A DNA stretch of 24,738 nucleotides from GCA-020343675 sp964462945 (GTDB taxonomy: Bacteria > Planctomycetota > Phycisphaerae > Sedimentisphaerales > Anaerobacaceae): the NCBI GenBank assembly GCA_964462945.1, contig CAYWZW010000078.1, forward strand, positions 1 through 24,738, written 5' to 3'. Below, one piece after another: positions 1 through 8,439 of the stretch. Within the stretch, counting starts at the first letter, position 1; each line of letters begins with the position of its first letter. The notes beneath the pieces were generated by a model that had not been told where the DNA came from, ran no database searches, and worked only from the letters and a program-made list of their open reading frames with translations. Made by a program: the position numbers and the translations under genes.

Positions 1-1263
1 TTAGGACATCTTGATGTCTTAAAGAGCGAATTGGTCAAAAAACTCTGCAAGAGTTTCGAGGATACTGTCCAAAGGCCCGTCTCTCCTGCCAGTTCTTGGG
101 CAGCCATGCCGTCGAATGAAAAACCTTTGCCCTTAGTATTTGGTGTTGATGGCTCTATGCAGGTCATTGAGTCAGAAACTCCGCCCTATAAGGCACTTGC
201 ATTTGTCAAGACTGCACTTTTGAGGGTTGATCAAGTTGCACTTTCTTCGATTGATGAGGAGTCCCCTCATCCACTTGCGTTGCGGGACATATTAGCTGAT
301 TCTGCTTTATATCATGCGACAGTCCTTCCCCTAAGACACGTTGTTGTCCCGGGGATGTCTCTATATGACGCAGTTCGCGAAACAATCTTTGAATCAATAA
401 AAGATGCTTCATTAGATAGCGAACCATTTGAAACACTCAAGTGGATAGCTTACGAAAAATGGGATGGAAAGCAAAAAGAGCTTCCTTTGTTCGAGTGTCC
501 TCACTGTGAAAAAACCATTGCAACTTTGCCCTACGATGCGGAAGAAGGGAATTGCCCAGATTGTAAAGGGAATCTATTTCTCACTGACATGCTCGGTTTC
601 CATCAAGAGATGGCTCCAGACTCGGCTCCTGAAACAGTTGCGACAGCGTATATGAGTATTCATGAAACATTATTGTTGTTTACAGGAGTTAGGTACTTCT
701 GGGAGAGAAAGAAAGACATACTTTCCAATTGTCTATTTGTAAAAGATGGGCCTCTCTCAATTCGGGCGCAGTATTCAAAGCTTGTGAATCCAATCCGCCG
801 CTTCTTGGGCTTTTCAAAGCAACAGGGTTATCCTGTGCACCTCATTGGACAAGAAAAGACTGGAGCCTTTACTGATCATTTGCAGTTGATTGGGGCCAAT
901 GCGCCCCTCCAATCGCTGTTTATCCCCGGCAATCAATACATCAAAGAACAGATTCAACATAGACCGAACAGAGGTGCCCCCTATGGCAAGGATACAAACT
1001 ACGGAGCCAAAGTTTTTGTTCGGATTAGTCATTACCATCAAATGGTGCTAAGTATCCCTACCGGAGACTACGTTGAGAATCCTACGCTCTCTACTCTCAT
1101 CGGTGCTGAAAGAATCTTTGCGACATTACCGACCATTTTGAGTAGCCGGTTTGAGGGAGCCCTTTTACCGATTGAGTTGGCTCATGGGGTTGCATCTCTC
1201 TCAACATATCCTTCTGCTAAAATCCTCAAGATTTTTGCAGAAGCGAAGGGCCAGCGTGATTAG
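1..1263 (+). CDS. NurA-family nuclease with internal zinc ribbon (5' end outside window)
   Basis: The reading frame is open to base 1 without a stop, so the gene very probably begins upstream; the TTG at 31 need not be its start. NurA proteins are 5'-3' nucleases that work with the HerA translocase in end resection and in several phage-defence systems. Visible NurA hallmarks are an early V-D-G-S motif (codons near 145-156), a central F-V-K-D-G-P-L strand (about 733-753) and a C-terminal P-I-E-L-A-H helix (about 1168-1185); the Asp residues of the first two would be metal ligands. An unusual insert carries two CPxC knuckles (bases 497-508 and 553-564), which looks like a zinc ribbon. Base composition is clearly more AT-rich than in the secreted-protein gene that follows, suggesting acquisition. 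A HerA-like ATPase gene would be expected just upstream but cannot be seen. Family call fairly secure; the biological role is inferred. Confidence 0.75.
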   Translation, partial: LGHLDVLKSELVKKLCKSFEDTVQRPVSPASSWAAMPSNEKPLPLVFGVDGSMQVIESETPPYKALAFVKTALLRVDQVALSSIDEESPHPLALRDILADSALYHATVLPLRHVVVPGMSLYDAVRETIFESIKDASLDSEPFETLKWIAYEKWDGKQKELPLFECPHCEKTIATLPYDAEEGNCPDCKGNLFLTDMLGFHQEMAPDSAPETVATAYMSIHETLLLFTGVRYFWERKKDILSNCLFVKDGPLSIRAQYSKLVNPIRRFLGFSKQQGYPVHLIGQEKTGAFTDHLQLIGANAPLQSLFIPGNQYIKEQIQHRPNRGAPYGKDTNYGAKVFVRISHYHQMVLSIPTGDYVENPTLSTLIGAERIFATLPTILSSRFEGALLPIELAHGVASLSTYPSAKILKIFAEAKGQRD

Positions 1264-1325
1264 TAGGATGCGGCGGTCTTTTAGGGGCGGAAAAGGCATA
1301 TCTGGCTCTCATTCGGCGATTCCTC

Positions 1326-1355
1326 TTGACGGGGAGGGCGGGGATTTGGTATAAA
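1326..1355 (+). promoter_or_regulatory. Sigma70-type promoter for the large secreted protein
   Basis: TTGACG at 1326-1331 and TATAAA at 1350-1355 are separated by 18 bases. Transcription would start near 1362, leaving a leader of about 145 bases before the ATG at 1509. It lies 62 bases after the NurA stop codon, so the secreted-protein gene is probably transcribed independently. Confidence 0.55.
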
Positions 1356-1362
1356 TGTCATC

Positions 1363-1508
1363 GGGGGAATTGCTGTCGCTCGGGTCCTGGGCCACAGGGC
1401 ACGGCTTGGGCCGGGTTCTCGAAGGAAGGAGGCGATTTCAAGCCGCCGGACATACGATCAAAGTGGTGCGAAATATCGTACCCTGCAATCTTAGAAAGGA
1501 GAAGTATC
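1363..1508 (+). other. Structured 5' leader of the secreted multi-domain protein
   Basis: Three small hairpins can be drawn: CGGC/GCCG around a TTGG loop at 1402-1413, GGCG/CGCC at 1431-1447, and TACGAT/ATCGTA at 1453-1480. Parts of it (CACAGGGCA at 1393-1401 and AGCCGCCGG at 1441-1449) recall the c-di-GMP-I (GEMM) riboswitch core, but the segment between them does not fit the consensus well. AGGAG at 1497-1501 is the ribosome-binding site, seven bases from the ATG. Treated as a structured leader of unknown class. Confidence 0.3.
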
Positions 1509-4500
1509 ATGTCCACAAAATCGTTCTTTGGGGTTTCTTTCGTCCTGGTGCTTAGCCTGGCTGCAAATGTGGCAAGCGCCAGGCCGCTCAACCAGGACCC
1601 CGGCCCGGACGGCATCGTGTCGGTGGAGGCCGAGCACTACGACAACAAGACTCCGGGCCAAAGCGGCTCGCAATGGGTGCTGGTCGGGCGGACGGGCAAC
1701 TTTACCGGCGTGGCCGGCATGCAGGTCGCCGACGGCACGGAGGGCACAAACAGCACCAACTACGCCGTCGAAAGTCCGGGTTTGGAGTTTGAGGTCAACT
1801 TCGTCAAGACCGGCACGCACTATACCTGGATCCTGGCCTGGGGTCCCGACGGAGGCAGCGACTCGTGCCACGCCGGCCTGGACGGCCTGGAACTACCGAC
1901 CTCCGACAGTCTGAGCGGCTGGCAGGATAACTACCATTGGAGCAACGCGAGGTATCAAAGGACCGGTGCGCCGAGTTTTGAGGTCACGACCGCCGGCGTT
2001 CACACCTTGAATATCTGGATGCGAGAGGACGGACTGATTGTCGATAAGGTCGTTGTGACCACCAATCCCAACTTCACGCTTACGGGAGCGGAGCCCGGCC
2101 CCGCTGAAAGCATTCGTGGTCCTCGTGTGATGGCGTTTAATCCGAGCCCCACCGACGGCGCTACGGACGTGCCGCGAGATACAGTCCTGAGCTGGACGCC
2201 GGGGGCCTACGGCGGCAAGCATGATGTGTATTTCGGGACCGATTCGGACGTTGTGAGCCAGGCAACGGCAGCGGCGGCCAGCCCGATCAACGTTTACCGG
2301 GGCCGCATCGACCCGAACACGTACGCCGTCGAGCGTCTGGCGCTCGGCCAGACGTACTACTGGCGGATTGATGAGGTCAACGCCCCGCCGGACAATACCG
2401 TACACAAGGGGACCGTCTGGAGCTTTACGGCTGAGCTTTCCGCTTACGCCGTGCAGAACATCGCCGCCACAGCCTCCAGCAGCGACGCCAGTAAAGGGCC
2501 TGAAAACACCGTGAACGGCTCCGGCCTGGATGCCAGCGGCTTGCTGCACGGCAACACCGGCGAAGGCACGATGTGGCTGAGCAGCCCAGACGCCGCCGGG
2601 CCGGCCTGGATTCAATATGAATTCGACAGGGTGTACAAGCTGCACGAGATGTGGGTATGGAACTCGAATGAGAGCCTGGAGCGGGTGATCGGCTTGGGAA
2701 TCAAAGAGGCCGTCATCGAGTATTCGACCAACGGGACCGACTTCACGACGTTGGGGACGACCCATCAATTTGAGCAGGGCACCGGCGCCCCCGGCTATGC
2801 CCACAATACGACGATTGATTTTGGCGGCGTCGGCGCCAGGTACGTCAGGCTGACGGCCAAGAGCAACTGGAAAGGTATCCTGCCCCAGTATGGTTTGAGC
2901 GAGGTGCGTTTCTTCTATATTCCCGTTAATGCCAGAGACCCGCAACCGGCCTCCGGGGCAACAGACCTGGGTCTGGATGTGACTTTAGGCTGGACCACGG
3001 GCAGAGAGGCCGGCAAGCACGATGTCTATTTCAGCTCTGATATACAGGCCGTGACGGAGGGGACGGCCCCGGTCGCCACCGTGACCCAGACCCGCTATGG
3101 TCCGGTCGCTCTTGATCTGGGCACGACGTACTACTGGCGGGTGGATGAAGTCAATGATGTCCAGACGCCGGCGAAGTGGCAGGGCGACCTCTGGAGCTTC
3201 AGGACGCAGGAATTCTTTGTCGTGGACGATTTTGAGAGCTACGACGCCGCCGACAACCAGGTCTGGTACACCTGGAAAGACGGGCTGGGCTATGGCTCGC
3301 CGAATGCGCCCCCCTATTATCCCGGCAACGGCACCGGCTCGGCGGTCGGCAACGAAAACACGGCGTCCTTCACCGAGGAAGCCATCGTTCACGCAGGCAA
3401 GCAGTCGATGCCGATCTCCTATAACAACAACAAGCAAGGCGCCTTGAAGTATTCCGAGGCGATTATGACGCTGAGCTCCCGGCGGGACTGGACGGCGCGA
3501 GGCGTCAAGGAGCTGTCGCTGTGGTTCAGGGGCCATCCGGGCTCGGTGGGCGGCTTCGTCGAGGGGCCGGCCGGCACCTACACGATGACCGCCGGTGGTG
3601 TCGATATCTGGGGCACGGCCGATCAGTTCCACTTCGCCTACAAGCAGCTCGCCGGCGCCAGCTCGATCGTCGCGAAGGTCGAGAGCGTACAGAACACCAA
3701 CGTCTGGGCCAAGGCTGGCGTGATGATTCGTGAGACGTTAGATGCAGGCTCGAAATTCGCGGCTGTGTATATGACCCCCACGAACGCCGATGGCACCCCC
3801 ACCCAGGGATGCCGGTTCCAGGGCCGGACGGATACGAGCGGCAGCGCCACGAGCGATACCTCGGTAGCGACGGCCGAGCAAATGGCGCTCAAGACCCCCT
3901 ACTGGGTCAAGTTAGAGCGTGACGCCGGAGGCAATTTCAGAGGCTATTACGCCAGCGACGGCGTGAACTGGAAGCCGCTGGTCTGGAGGCCGAGCATCTC
4001 GATGGGGACGAATGTCTATATCGGCCTGGCGCTGACCAGCCACGATGCAGCGTTGACGGGTCAGGCCAAGTTCTCGAACGTCACGACCGCCGGCACGGTG
4101 ACAGGTCAGTGGCAGTCGCAGGACGTCGGCATCCTCAGCAACAGCGCCGAGCCGCTATATGTCGCGGTCGCCAACAAGACCGGAGCGCCTGCTGTGGTGA
4201 CCTATGAGGCCCCCGCTGCAACGCAGATAGACACCTGGACGGAGTGGTCGATTGACGTGCAAGCGTTTGCCGATCAGGGCGTGAACCTGGCCGACGTGGA
4301 TACCCTCTCGATTGGCATAGGCAGCAGGGCTAACCCGCAGGCGGGCGGTTCGGGCATCCTGTACATTGACGATATCCGGCTGTACCCGGATCGCGTACAA
4401 ATAGAACTGGAAGCCGAATCCGCCGCCCCCCTTGGGGCGAGCTGGCGGGTGTACGACGACCCGACCGCATCGGGCGGCAAGCACATCGGCTCGGAGAACG

Positions 4501-4907
4501 GCGACGGGGACGACAATAACGCGGCCCCCGGAGCCAACTGGATCGCGACGTACAATTTTGCCGCTCCGGCCGGAGTCTATAAAATCCTGCTTCGCGGCCG
4601 GGAGGCCGACAGCGATTCCTTCTGGGTCCGGATCCCCACCGCTGCCAGCCAGACGCACGAACATCCAGCTCAACCCGGCACGGGCTGGGTACGGTTTAAT
4701 GAGATGGATGCCGCGAGCGGCTGGGCTTGGGATGAGGTTCACAGTAACGACCACAACAACGCGGTGGTAAACTGGACACTGCCCGCCGGACAGCACGCGC
4801 TGGAAATCGCCAAGCGTGAGGATGGCACGTATCTGGATGCTGTTGTGGTTACGAACGTTCTGGACCTTGACCAGGCGACGCTGCCAAATGCGCTTGCTCA
4901 GCCGTAA
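1509..4907 (+). CDS. Secreted multi-domain carbohydrate-binding/surface protein (1132 aa)
   Basis: The start at 1509 is chosen over in-frame codons upstream because it follows a good AGGAG site and opens directly into a signal peptide (residues 1-24). Modules in order: a CBM6/35-like domain (about 36-190, beginning V-E-A-E-H-Y); an Fn3-like domain with K-H-D-V-Y-F-G and Y-Y-W-R-I-D-E-V (about 205-308); an F5/8 type C (discoidin-like) domain (about 312-472); a second Fn3-like domain (about 475-568); a jelly-roll module starting D-D-F-E-S-Y (573 on) that is interrupted at about 688-862 by a DUF1349-like domain and resumes to Y-I-D-D-I-R-L-Y (about 952-959); and a final CBM-like domain (about 964-1115). 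No catalytic domain, sorting signal or dockerin is evident. The family is typical of planctomycete exoproteomes. The likely role is polysaccharide binding or surface adhesion; the ligand is unknown. Confidence 0.85.
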   Translation: MSTKSFFGVSFVLVLSLAANVASARPLNQDPGPDGIVSVEAEHYDNKTPGQSGSQWVLVGRTGNFTGVAGMQVADGTEGTNSTNYAVESPGLEFEVNFVKTGTHYTWILAWGPDGGSDSCHAGLDGLELPTSDSLSGWQDNYHWSNARYQRTGAPSFEVTTAGVHTLNIWMREDGLIVDKVVVTTNPNFTLTGAEPGPAESIRGPRVMAFNPSPTDGATDVPRDTVLSWTPGAYGGKHDVYFGTDSDVVSQATAAAASPINVYRGRIDPNTYAVERLALGQTYYWRIDEVNAPPDNTVHKGTVWSFTAELSAYAVQNIAATASSSDASKGPENTVNGSGLDASGLLHGNTGEGTMWLSSPDAAGPAWIQYEFDRVYKLHEMWVWNSNESLERVIGLGIKEAVIEYSTNGTDFTTLGTTHQFEQGTGAPGYAHNTTIDFGGVGARYVRLTAKSNWKGILPQYGLSEVRFFYIPVNARDPQPASGATDLGLDVTLGWTTGREAGKHDVYFSSDIQAVTEGTAPVATVTQTRYGPVALDLGTTYYWRVDEVNDVQTPAKWQGDLWSFRTQEFFVVDDFESYDAADNQVWYTWKDGLGYGSPNAPPYYPGNGTGSAVGNENTASFTEEAIVHAGKQSMPISYNNNKQGALKYSEAIMTLSSRRDWTARGVKELSLWFRGHPGSVGGFVEGPAGTYTMTAGGVDIWGTADQFHFAYKQLAGASSIVAKVESVQNTNVWAKAGVMIRETLDAGSKFAAVYMTPTNADGTPTQGCRFQGRTDTSGSATSDTSVATAEQMALKTPYWVKLERDAGGNFRGYYASDGVNWKPLVWRPSISMGTNVYIGLALTSHDAALTGQAKFSNVTTAGTVTGQWQSQDVGILSNSAEPLYVAVANKTGAPAVVTYEAPAATQIDTWTEWSIDVQAFADQGVNLADVDTLSIGIGSRANPQAGGSGILYIDDIRLYPDRVQIELEAESAAPLGASWRVYDDPTASGGKHIGSENGDGDDNNAAPGANWIATYNFAAPAGVYKILLRGREADSDSFWVRIPTAASQTHEHPAQPGTGWVRFNEMDAASGWAWDEVHSNDHNNAVVNWTLPAGQHALEIAKREDGTYLDAVVVTNVLDLDQATLPNALAQP

Positions 4908-4945
4908 AAGGCCAAATTGCATGGAGCGATGTTTTCGCATACGTT

Positions 4946-4980
4946 CGGGGCCTGTGCCGAATCATTCGGTATAGGCCCCG
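4946..4980. terminator. Long hairpin between convergent genes
   Basis: A near-perfect 15-16 bp inverted repeat (CGGGGCCTGTGCCGAA pairing with TTCGGTATAGGCCCCG, two G-U pairs in RNA) lies after the secreted-protein gene. It overlaps the last codons of the oppositely oriented ATP pyrophosphatase gene, whose stop is at 4962-4964. No clear T-run follows on either strand, so it may stop transcription weakly, or mainly protect the 3' ends. Confidence 0.5.
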
Positions 4981-5651
4981 TTGTTATACGGCGTCAAATC
5001 GCAATAGTAGAAACCATTCTCGCGCAGAACAATCTCGCCAACCGTGTGCAAGACTGGCCGGCTGAATATCGGCCCATCGTATGCAAATGAGTGGAATTCT
5101 CCGTTCTCGCCGCAAGGATCAACCGCGGCGGGAAGTGTGGATAAGAATTGTTTATCGAATGTTCTGCCGACACATCCGCTTTCGAGGCAGTTGGAGTCGG
5201 CGGAGGTGATAACTGCCTTGAAGCCAAGATGCATGAACGTACAGGCAAGCTCCACCGTGTCCCTCTTCCACAGCGGAAACAAGCCCTTTATGCCTATCGT
5301 TGAGAGCTTCTGTTGCCGATACGCTCTGAGCTCTTCCAAGAAGATGTCACCGAAAGCGACCGAGCGAACGCCCGCCGCCAGATGTCTCGTCAGGACCTGC
5401 CGCATTTGAAATTCATATTCGTCGTTGGAAGCATTCTTCGAAATGAATACCGTTTCAAGAGGCAAGCCAAGGGCTTTCGCCTGCTGCTCGAGCAAATCTC
5501 TCCGTACGCCGTGCATACAAATCCTGTCATAGTCCCGGCTGATTGTTGTCAGCAGGGTCACTATCTCATAGCCGCCCGCTCTCTGAAGCTCGTGAAGAGC
5601 CAAGGCACTGTCTTTCCCGCCGCTCCACGAAAGCATCACCTTCTCTGGCAT
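4962..5651 (-). CDS. DUF71/COG2102 ATP pyrophosphatase, B12-associated (Dph6-like)
   Basis: This 229-residue protein has the N-type ATP pyrophosphatase PP-loop S-G-G-K-D-S at residues 10-15, the conserved M-H-G-V-R at 46-50, G-D-I-F at 101-104 and the family hallmark D-P-C-G-E-N-G-E-F-H at 178-187. Eukaryotic and archaeal relatives are diphthine-ammonia ligases (Dph6), but bacteria lack diphthamide; published comparative genomics placed a bacterial subgroup in B12 salvage, where an adenylation-dependent amidation or related step was predicted and, to my knowledge, not proven. The gene is last in a riboswitch-controlled operon, 11 bases behind the pseudopilin gene, with GAGG ahead of its ATG. 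That context supports the B12 subgroup. The family is certain from motifs; the reaction is inferred. Confidence 0.85.
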   Translation of the reverse strand: MPEKVMLSWSGGKDSALALHELQRAGGYEIVTLLTTISRDYDRICMHGVRRDLLEQQAKALGLPLETVFISKNASNDEYEFQMRQVLTRHLAAGVRSVAFGDIFLEELRAYRQQKLSTIGIKGLFPLWKRDTVELACTFMHLGFKAVITSADSNCLESGCVGRTFDKQFLSTLPAAVDPCGENGEFHSFAYDGPIFSRPVLHTVGEIVLRENGFYYCDLTPYNNGAYTE

Positions 5652-5662
5652 GTGCTGGCCCT

Positions 5663-6481
5663 CTATTTCAAATCATACGGGCTGTTATCCACAGGTTCGA
5701 ACCAGCCCAATTTCATCTGGGCCGAATCGACGCCATAGACATTCGCGCCGCCGGATTTCGCCATTTCGCGCGGGTCCACGTGGCCGTCGGCCCAGCCGAC
5801 ATTGGCTCGATCTCCGTGGCGAAAATGAAGAGAGGGTGACATGTAAAACTCGGTCACGGGCCGGCCGCTGTGAACCGCAAAGGGCGGCTCGGCAAACGAG
5901 TATTCAATGAAAGACCTTCGATCATTCGCCATGGCCGTATCGGCAAACATCAACGTCTGGCCCGGCGCCGCGACCTCCGTCATGCGGGTCGTCAACGCAT
6001 AGGCGTCTTTCCAGGCTTGCACGCTATCGAGACCATTTTGCCAGATGCGGCTGCCGATATACGTCATGTTGTATCCGTAGCCGCCACAGCCTTGCTCGAA
6101 GCTCGCGTTCCAGTCCAGCCCCTTCACGAAATCCACTCGCTCGGGACATTCTTTCACGCGGCCATCCGCCAGATACCCCGCCAGCGGCCCTCGCAGCGGA
6201 TCAAATGGCTCGTCAAGAGTGTCCCGCCGTCCGTGCCAGCGATGCAGGCCGGCGTTGTCCCACATATCGCTCGCCGCCGGGACGTACGAGCCATCGTTCT
6301 CAGTCGCGTAGCCGAGGCCGGCTATCAAGAGCTGGCGAAGATTGGACTTGCAGGCCAAGGCCCGGCTTGCGGACCGTGCCGCAGTCAACGCCGGCATCAG
6401 TATCGCCATCAGCAGAGCGATGACGGAGAGCACCACCAGCAGCTCGATCAGGGTGAAGGCTTTTGTTTGCCTGTCATTCAT
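5663..6481 (-). CDS. Type II secretion-like pseudopilin (N-terminal methylation motif, H-X9-DG)
   Basis: This 272-residue protein begins with a short basic leader, K-A then F-T-L-I-E-L-L, the prepilin peptidase site with Glu at +5, and a hydrophobic helix to about residue 32. The body contains a few Cys residues, and H222-X9-D232-G233 near the end is the H-X9-DG signature of the hugely expanded planctomycete/Lentisphaerae pseudopilin families. Such proteins are thought to sit in the cytoplasmic membrane facing the periplasm or to form pseudopilus tips; their cargo is unknown. It sits 26 bases after the DUF4465 gene and 11 bases before the DUF71 gene, so all three should share one transcript. 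The ribosome-binding site is weak. A role in exporting or presenting the upstream B12-linked secreted protein is possible but only inferred. Confidence 0.8.
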   Translation of the reverse strand: MNDRQTKAFTLIELLVVLSVIALLMAILMPALTAARSASRALACKSNLRQLLIAGLGYATENDGSYVPAASDMWDNAGLHRWHGRRDTLDEPFDPLRGPLAGYLADGRVKECPERVDFVKGLDWNASFEQGCGGYGYNMTYIGSRIWQNGLDSVQAWKDAYALTTRMTEVAAPGQTLMFADTAMANDRRSFIEYSFAEPPFAVHSGRPVTEFYMSPSLHFRHGDRANVGWADGHVDPREMAKSGGANVYGVDSAQMKLGWFEPVDNSPYDLK

Positions 6482-6507
6482 AAAACCAAACCGAAGAAAT
6501 CTTCTCG

Positions 6508-8250
6508 CTAGCGCCAGTCTTCAGTTTTTTGCCATTGATCGATCAGGACGGCCAAATCGGAAATGTCGATGATTAGATCCTTAGGCTCAACCAAATCGCA
6601 CCGGGCTATCCACTCCGGCTGGCCGAAGCGACTATTAAGGGCCGAAATAAACAACTCGAAATCCAGCACATCGACCACACCGTTCAAATCGATATCAGCA
6701 CTGTACTTTTGTTCGTGGAGCACCGCGACCGCTTCCAAATCCAGGCCGCCCGAGCCAAACGTCACCCAGGCATCGTAGATTGGATGATTATGTGAGTAGC
6801 GGTTCCAAACAGGCCCGCTCAACGGATCGATGTGGGCCGAAGCGCTGTCGTAAAAATCTCCGCTGCCCGGGATATCAACTATTCGCACGTATCTTATGTC
6901 GTTCATATCAACCAGGCCCGAGACAACGCTTGCGTCGTCGGCAATCTCCTGCAAATCGAACGGCGTGCCGGTACAGATGCCCCCGGCGTTGGGATGCTTG
7001 CCGGCCAGATTATACACGTTGCTGATTTCAACTGTGCCATACCGGCCCGTAGGCGCCGATGTCAACGAGACGGCGGGGAACCGGACGAAATCAATACCGT
7101 TGGAAGAGACTTCCACGTATCCTAACTCAGTGAACATTTGCCCTGCAACGGAACCGTTGTCCGAATCTATGTCGGAGACAAAACCATTCTCGAAAACAAC
7201 AAAATCGTAGCCGTTGGCCTGGCGAATCGGCTCGTCGAATGACAGCGTTATCCGGCCAGGCGGCGCCCCCTGGCTGATGAGCTCCTGATTCAAATCGCCC
7301 AAGCTGACGATATCGAGCTTGTCGCCCGTAGCCGGCCCTAAGGCTTTGTTCGGATCCGCCCATTGAGCATCTACTCCGGGCGCAGGGCTGTAATCGACCA
7401 CCGCGGTGGCCCAGCCTCGAAATATCGGATTCGTGACCGCGTTGGGGTCCTGCGGATCGGCGTGGCGCCCGTGGTTATGAGGATCTATATACCCGTTTAC
7501 GCCAGCTTCGGTATAAACCACGGCATCGAGCGAGGCCGATGGGCCCACAATGCTATCGACCGCAAAAGAAGCCGGAGTATTCATGCCCCAATCCCCGACG
7601 TCACTCGAACCCAAAGTAAACTCGAGACTCTTCACCTCGCCCAATGAGGTCAAATCAACGTATTGCCACGTGTCCACGATATAATCGTTGCCGCTGCCGG
7701 CGGGCCGGTAATCGGCCAGGTAGAAATCGACCTGGCCGGTTGCAACGCCGTCCGTATTTTTGCCTGCAATAGTCAGGATAAACCAGTCGGGGTCACTGCC
7801 GCCGGCGCCGCCGAACTTTTTGGCGAAGGCGTCGCCGTTGAGCATCGAATAGTAAGCGTAGCTGGTGTTGGTCACATACAGTCCGCCGACAACGCCGGGC
7901 GCGTCCAGGGTCACAGTGGGCGGCACCGCCCAGCCGACGTACCCTATCGCATAGTTAGGCGATCCGCCCTGACCTGCCCCGGCGATGGCATTGTATTGGG
8001 CCGCCACCCCCTGCGTGGTGGTGTCGGTGATGTTGGAATACGAAAAGCCGTCCCAGGAACCCCAGTCGGCATTATAGGCGTTGCTGAAGCGCGCGCTTCC
8101 GCTGGTAAAGCCGCCCGAGCCGTCCGAGCCGTTCCAGTACGATTCCGGCGGCAGGGTCAAATCCTCAAAAGTGGCTATCTGAGCGTCTGCCACACCGGCA
8201 ACGGCTGAGAGGACGGTTAGCCATACTAAATGTCTCAGTTTCTTGGTCAT
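6508..8250 (-). CDS. Secreted DUF4465 protein with dockerin, cobalamin-riboswitch controlled
   Basis: I place the start at 8250: it follows AAGGAG with good spacing and opens a signal peptide ending A-D-A-Q (residue 24). The in-frame ATG at 8346 is rejected because it lies inside the terminator. Residues about 27-235 form a DUF4465 domain (E-S-Y-W-N-G-S-D-G-S-G-G-F, then D-G-F-S-Y-S-N-I-T-D-T-T-T). Residues about 240-512 are a second beta-rich surface domain (L-S-F-D-E-P-I, Y-D-F-V-V-F-E-N-G-F, Y-D-A-W-V-T-F-G) resembling 'cell surface proteins' in Bacteroidetes B12 loci. Residues 518-575 are two dockerin-type calcium-binding repeats. As I recall, DUF4465 is the domain of the Bacteroides surface B12-binding protein BtuH. 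Together with the riboswitch this points to an extracellular corrinoid-binding protein; binding itself is inferred. No cohesin partner is seen in the window. Confidence 0.85.
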   Translation of the reverse strand: MTKKLRHLVWLTVLSAVAGVADAQIATFEDLTLPPESYWNGSDGSGGFTSGSARFSNAYNADWGSWDGFSYSNITDTTTQGVAAQYNAIAGAGQGGSPNYAIGYVGWAVPPTVTLDAPGVVGGLYVTNTSYAYYSMLNGDAFAKKFGGAGGSDPDWFILTIAGKNTDGVATGQVDFYLADYRPAGSGNDYIVDTWQYVDLTSLGEVKSLEFTLGSSDVGDWGMNTPASFAVDSIVGPSASLDAVVYTEAGVNGYIDPHNHGRHADPQDPNAVTNPIFRGWATAVVDYSPAPGVDAQWADPNKALGPATGDKLDIVSLGDLNQELISQGAPPGRITLSFDEPIRQANGYDFVVFENGFVSDIDSDNGSVAGQMFTELGYVEVSSNGIDFVRFPAVSLTSAPTGRYGTVEISNVYNLAGKHPNAGGICTGTPFDLQEIADDASVVSGLVDMNDIRYVRIVDIPGSGDFYDSASAHIDPLSGPVWNRYSHNHPIYDAWVTFGSGGLDLEAVAVLHEQKYSADIDLNGVVDVLDFELFISALNSRFGQPEWIARCDLVEPKDLIIDISDLAVLIDQWQKTEDWR

Positions 8251-8302
8251 TTTGCTTAACTCCTTCCGTTCTGTCCGGCCCTTATCGCGAGGGCATACCA
8301 AT

Positions 8303-8340
8303 AAAAAAACCGCCGTTCCCACGAGAGAAACGACGGTTTT
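8303..8340 (-). terminator. Intrinsic terminator of the cobalamin riboswitch
   Basis: On the minus strand, AAACCGTCGTTT and GAACGGCGGTTT form a stem of about 10 bp (two G-U pairs) with a nine-base loop, followed at once by seven T residues (8309-8303). It sits between the aptamer and the ribosome-binding site, the arrangement of a transcription-attenuating riboswitch. A competing pairing is visible: CGGTTT at 8359-8354 can pair with AAACCG at 8339-8334, which would dismantle the terminator stem. Confidence 0.85.
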
Positions 8341-8439
8341 CTTCATTTAATCCAAACCGGCCTATAGCCAAGTAACATCAGGCCACAGAGCTACAACTGC
8401 GTTCCAGCTCGCGAGAACACAACCAACGTGCAGCCAACT

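Noticed and set aside
31..33. TTG as start codon of the NurA-like gene
   Set aside because: The frame stays open to base 1 and there is no ribosome-binding site ahead of the TTG, so the gene is more likely cut by the window edge.
1326..1508. In-frame N-terminal extension of the secreted protein from an alternative codon near 1326
   Set aside because: It would place about 60 non-hydrophobic residues before a clear signal peptide and would overlap the promoter; the ATG at 1509 has the ribosome-binding site.
1893..2945. Long open frame of 350 codons antisense to the secreted multi-domain protein
   Set aside because: Shadow of a GC-rich coding region: no recognisable domain, no ribosome-binding site, and composition follows the opposite strand's codon bias.
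8251..8346. In-frame upstream ATG giving a second signal-like N-terminus (M-K-K-T-V-V-S-L-V-G) for the DUF4465 protein
   Set aside because: The codons are the terminator hairpin and its T-run read as protein. The ATG at 8250 has its own AAGGAG site and a proper signal peptide.
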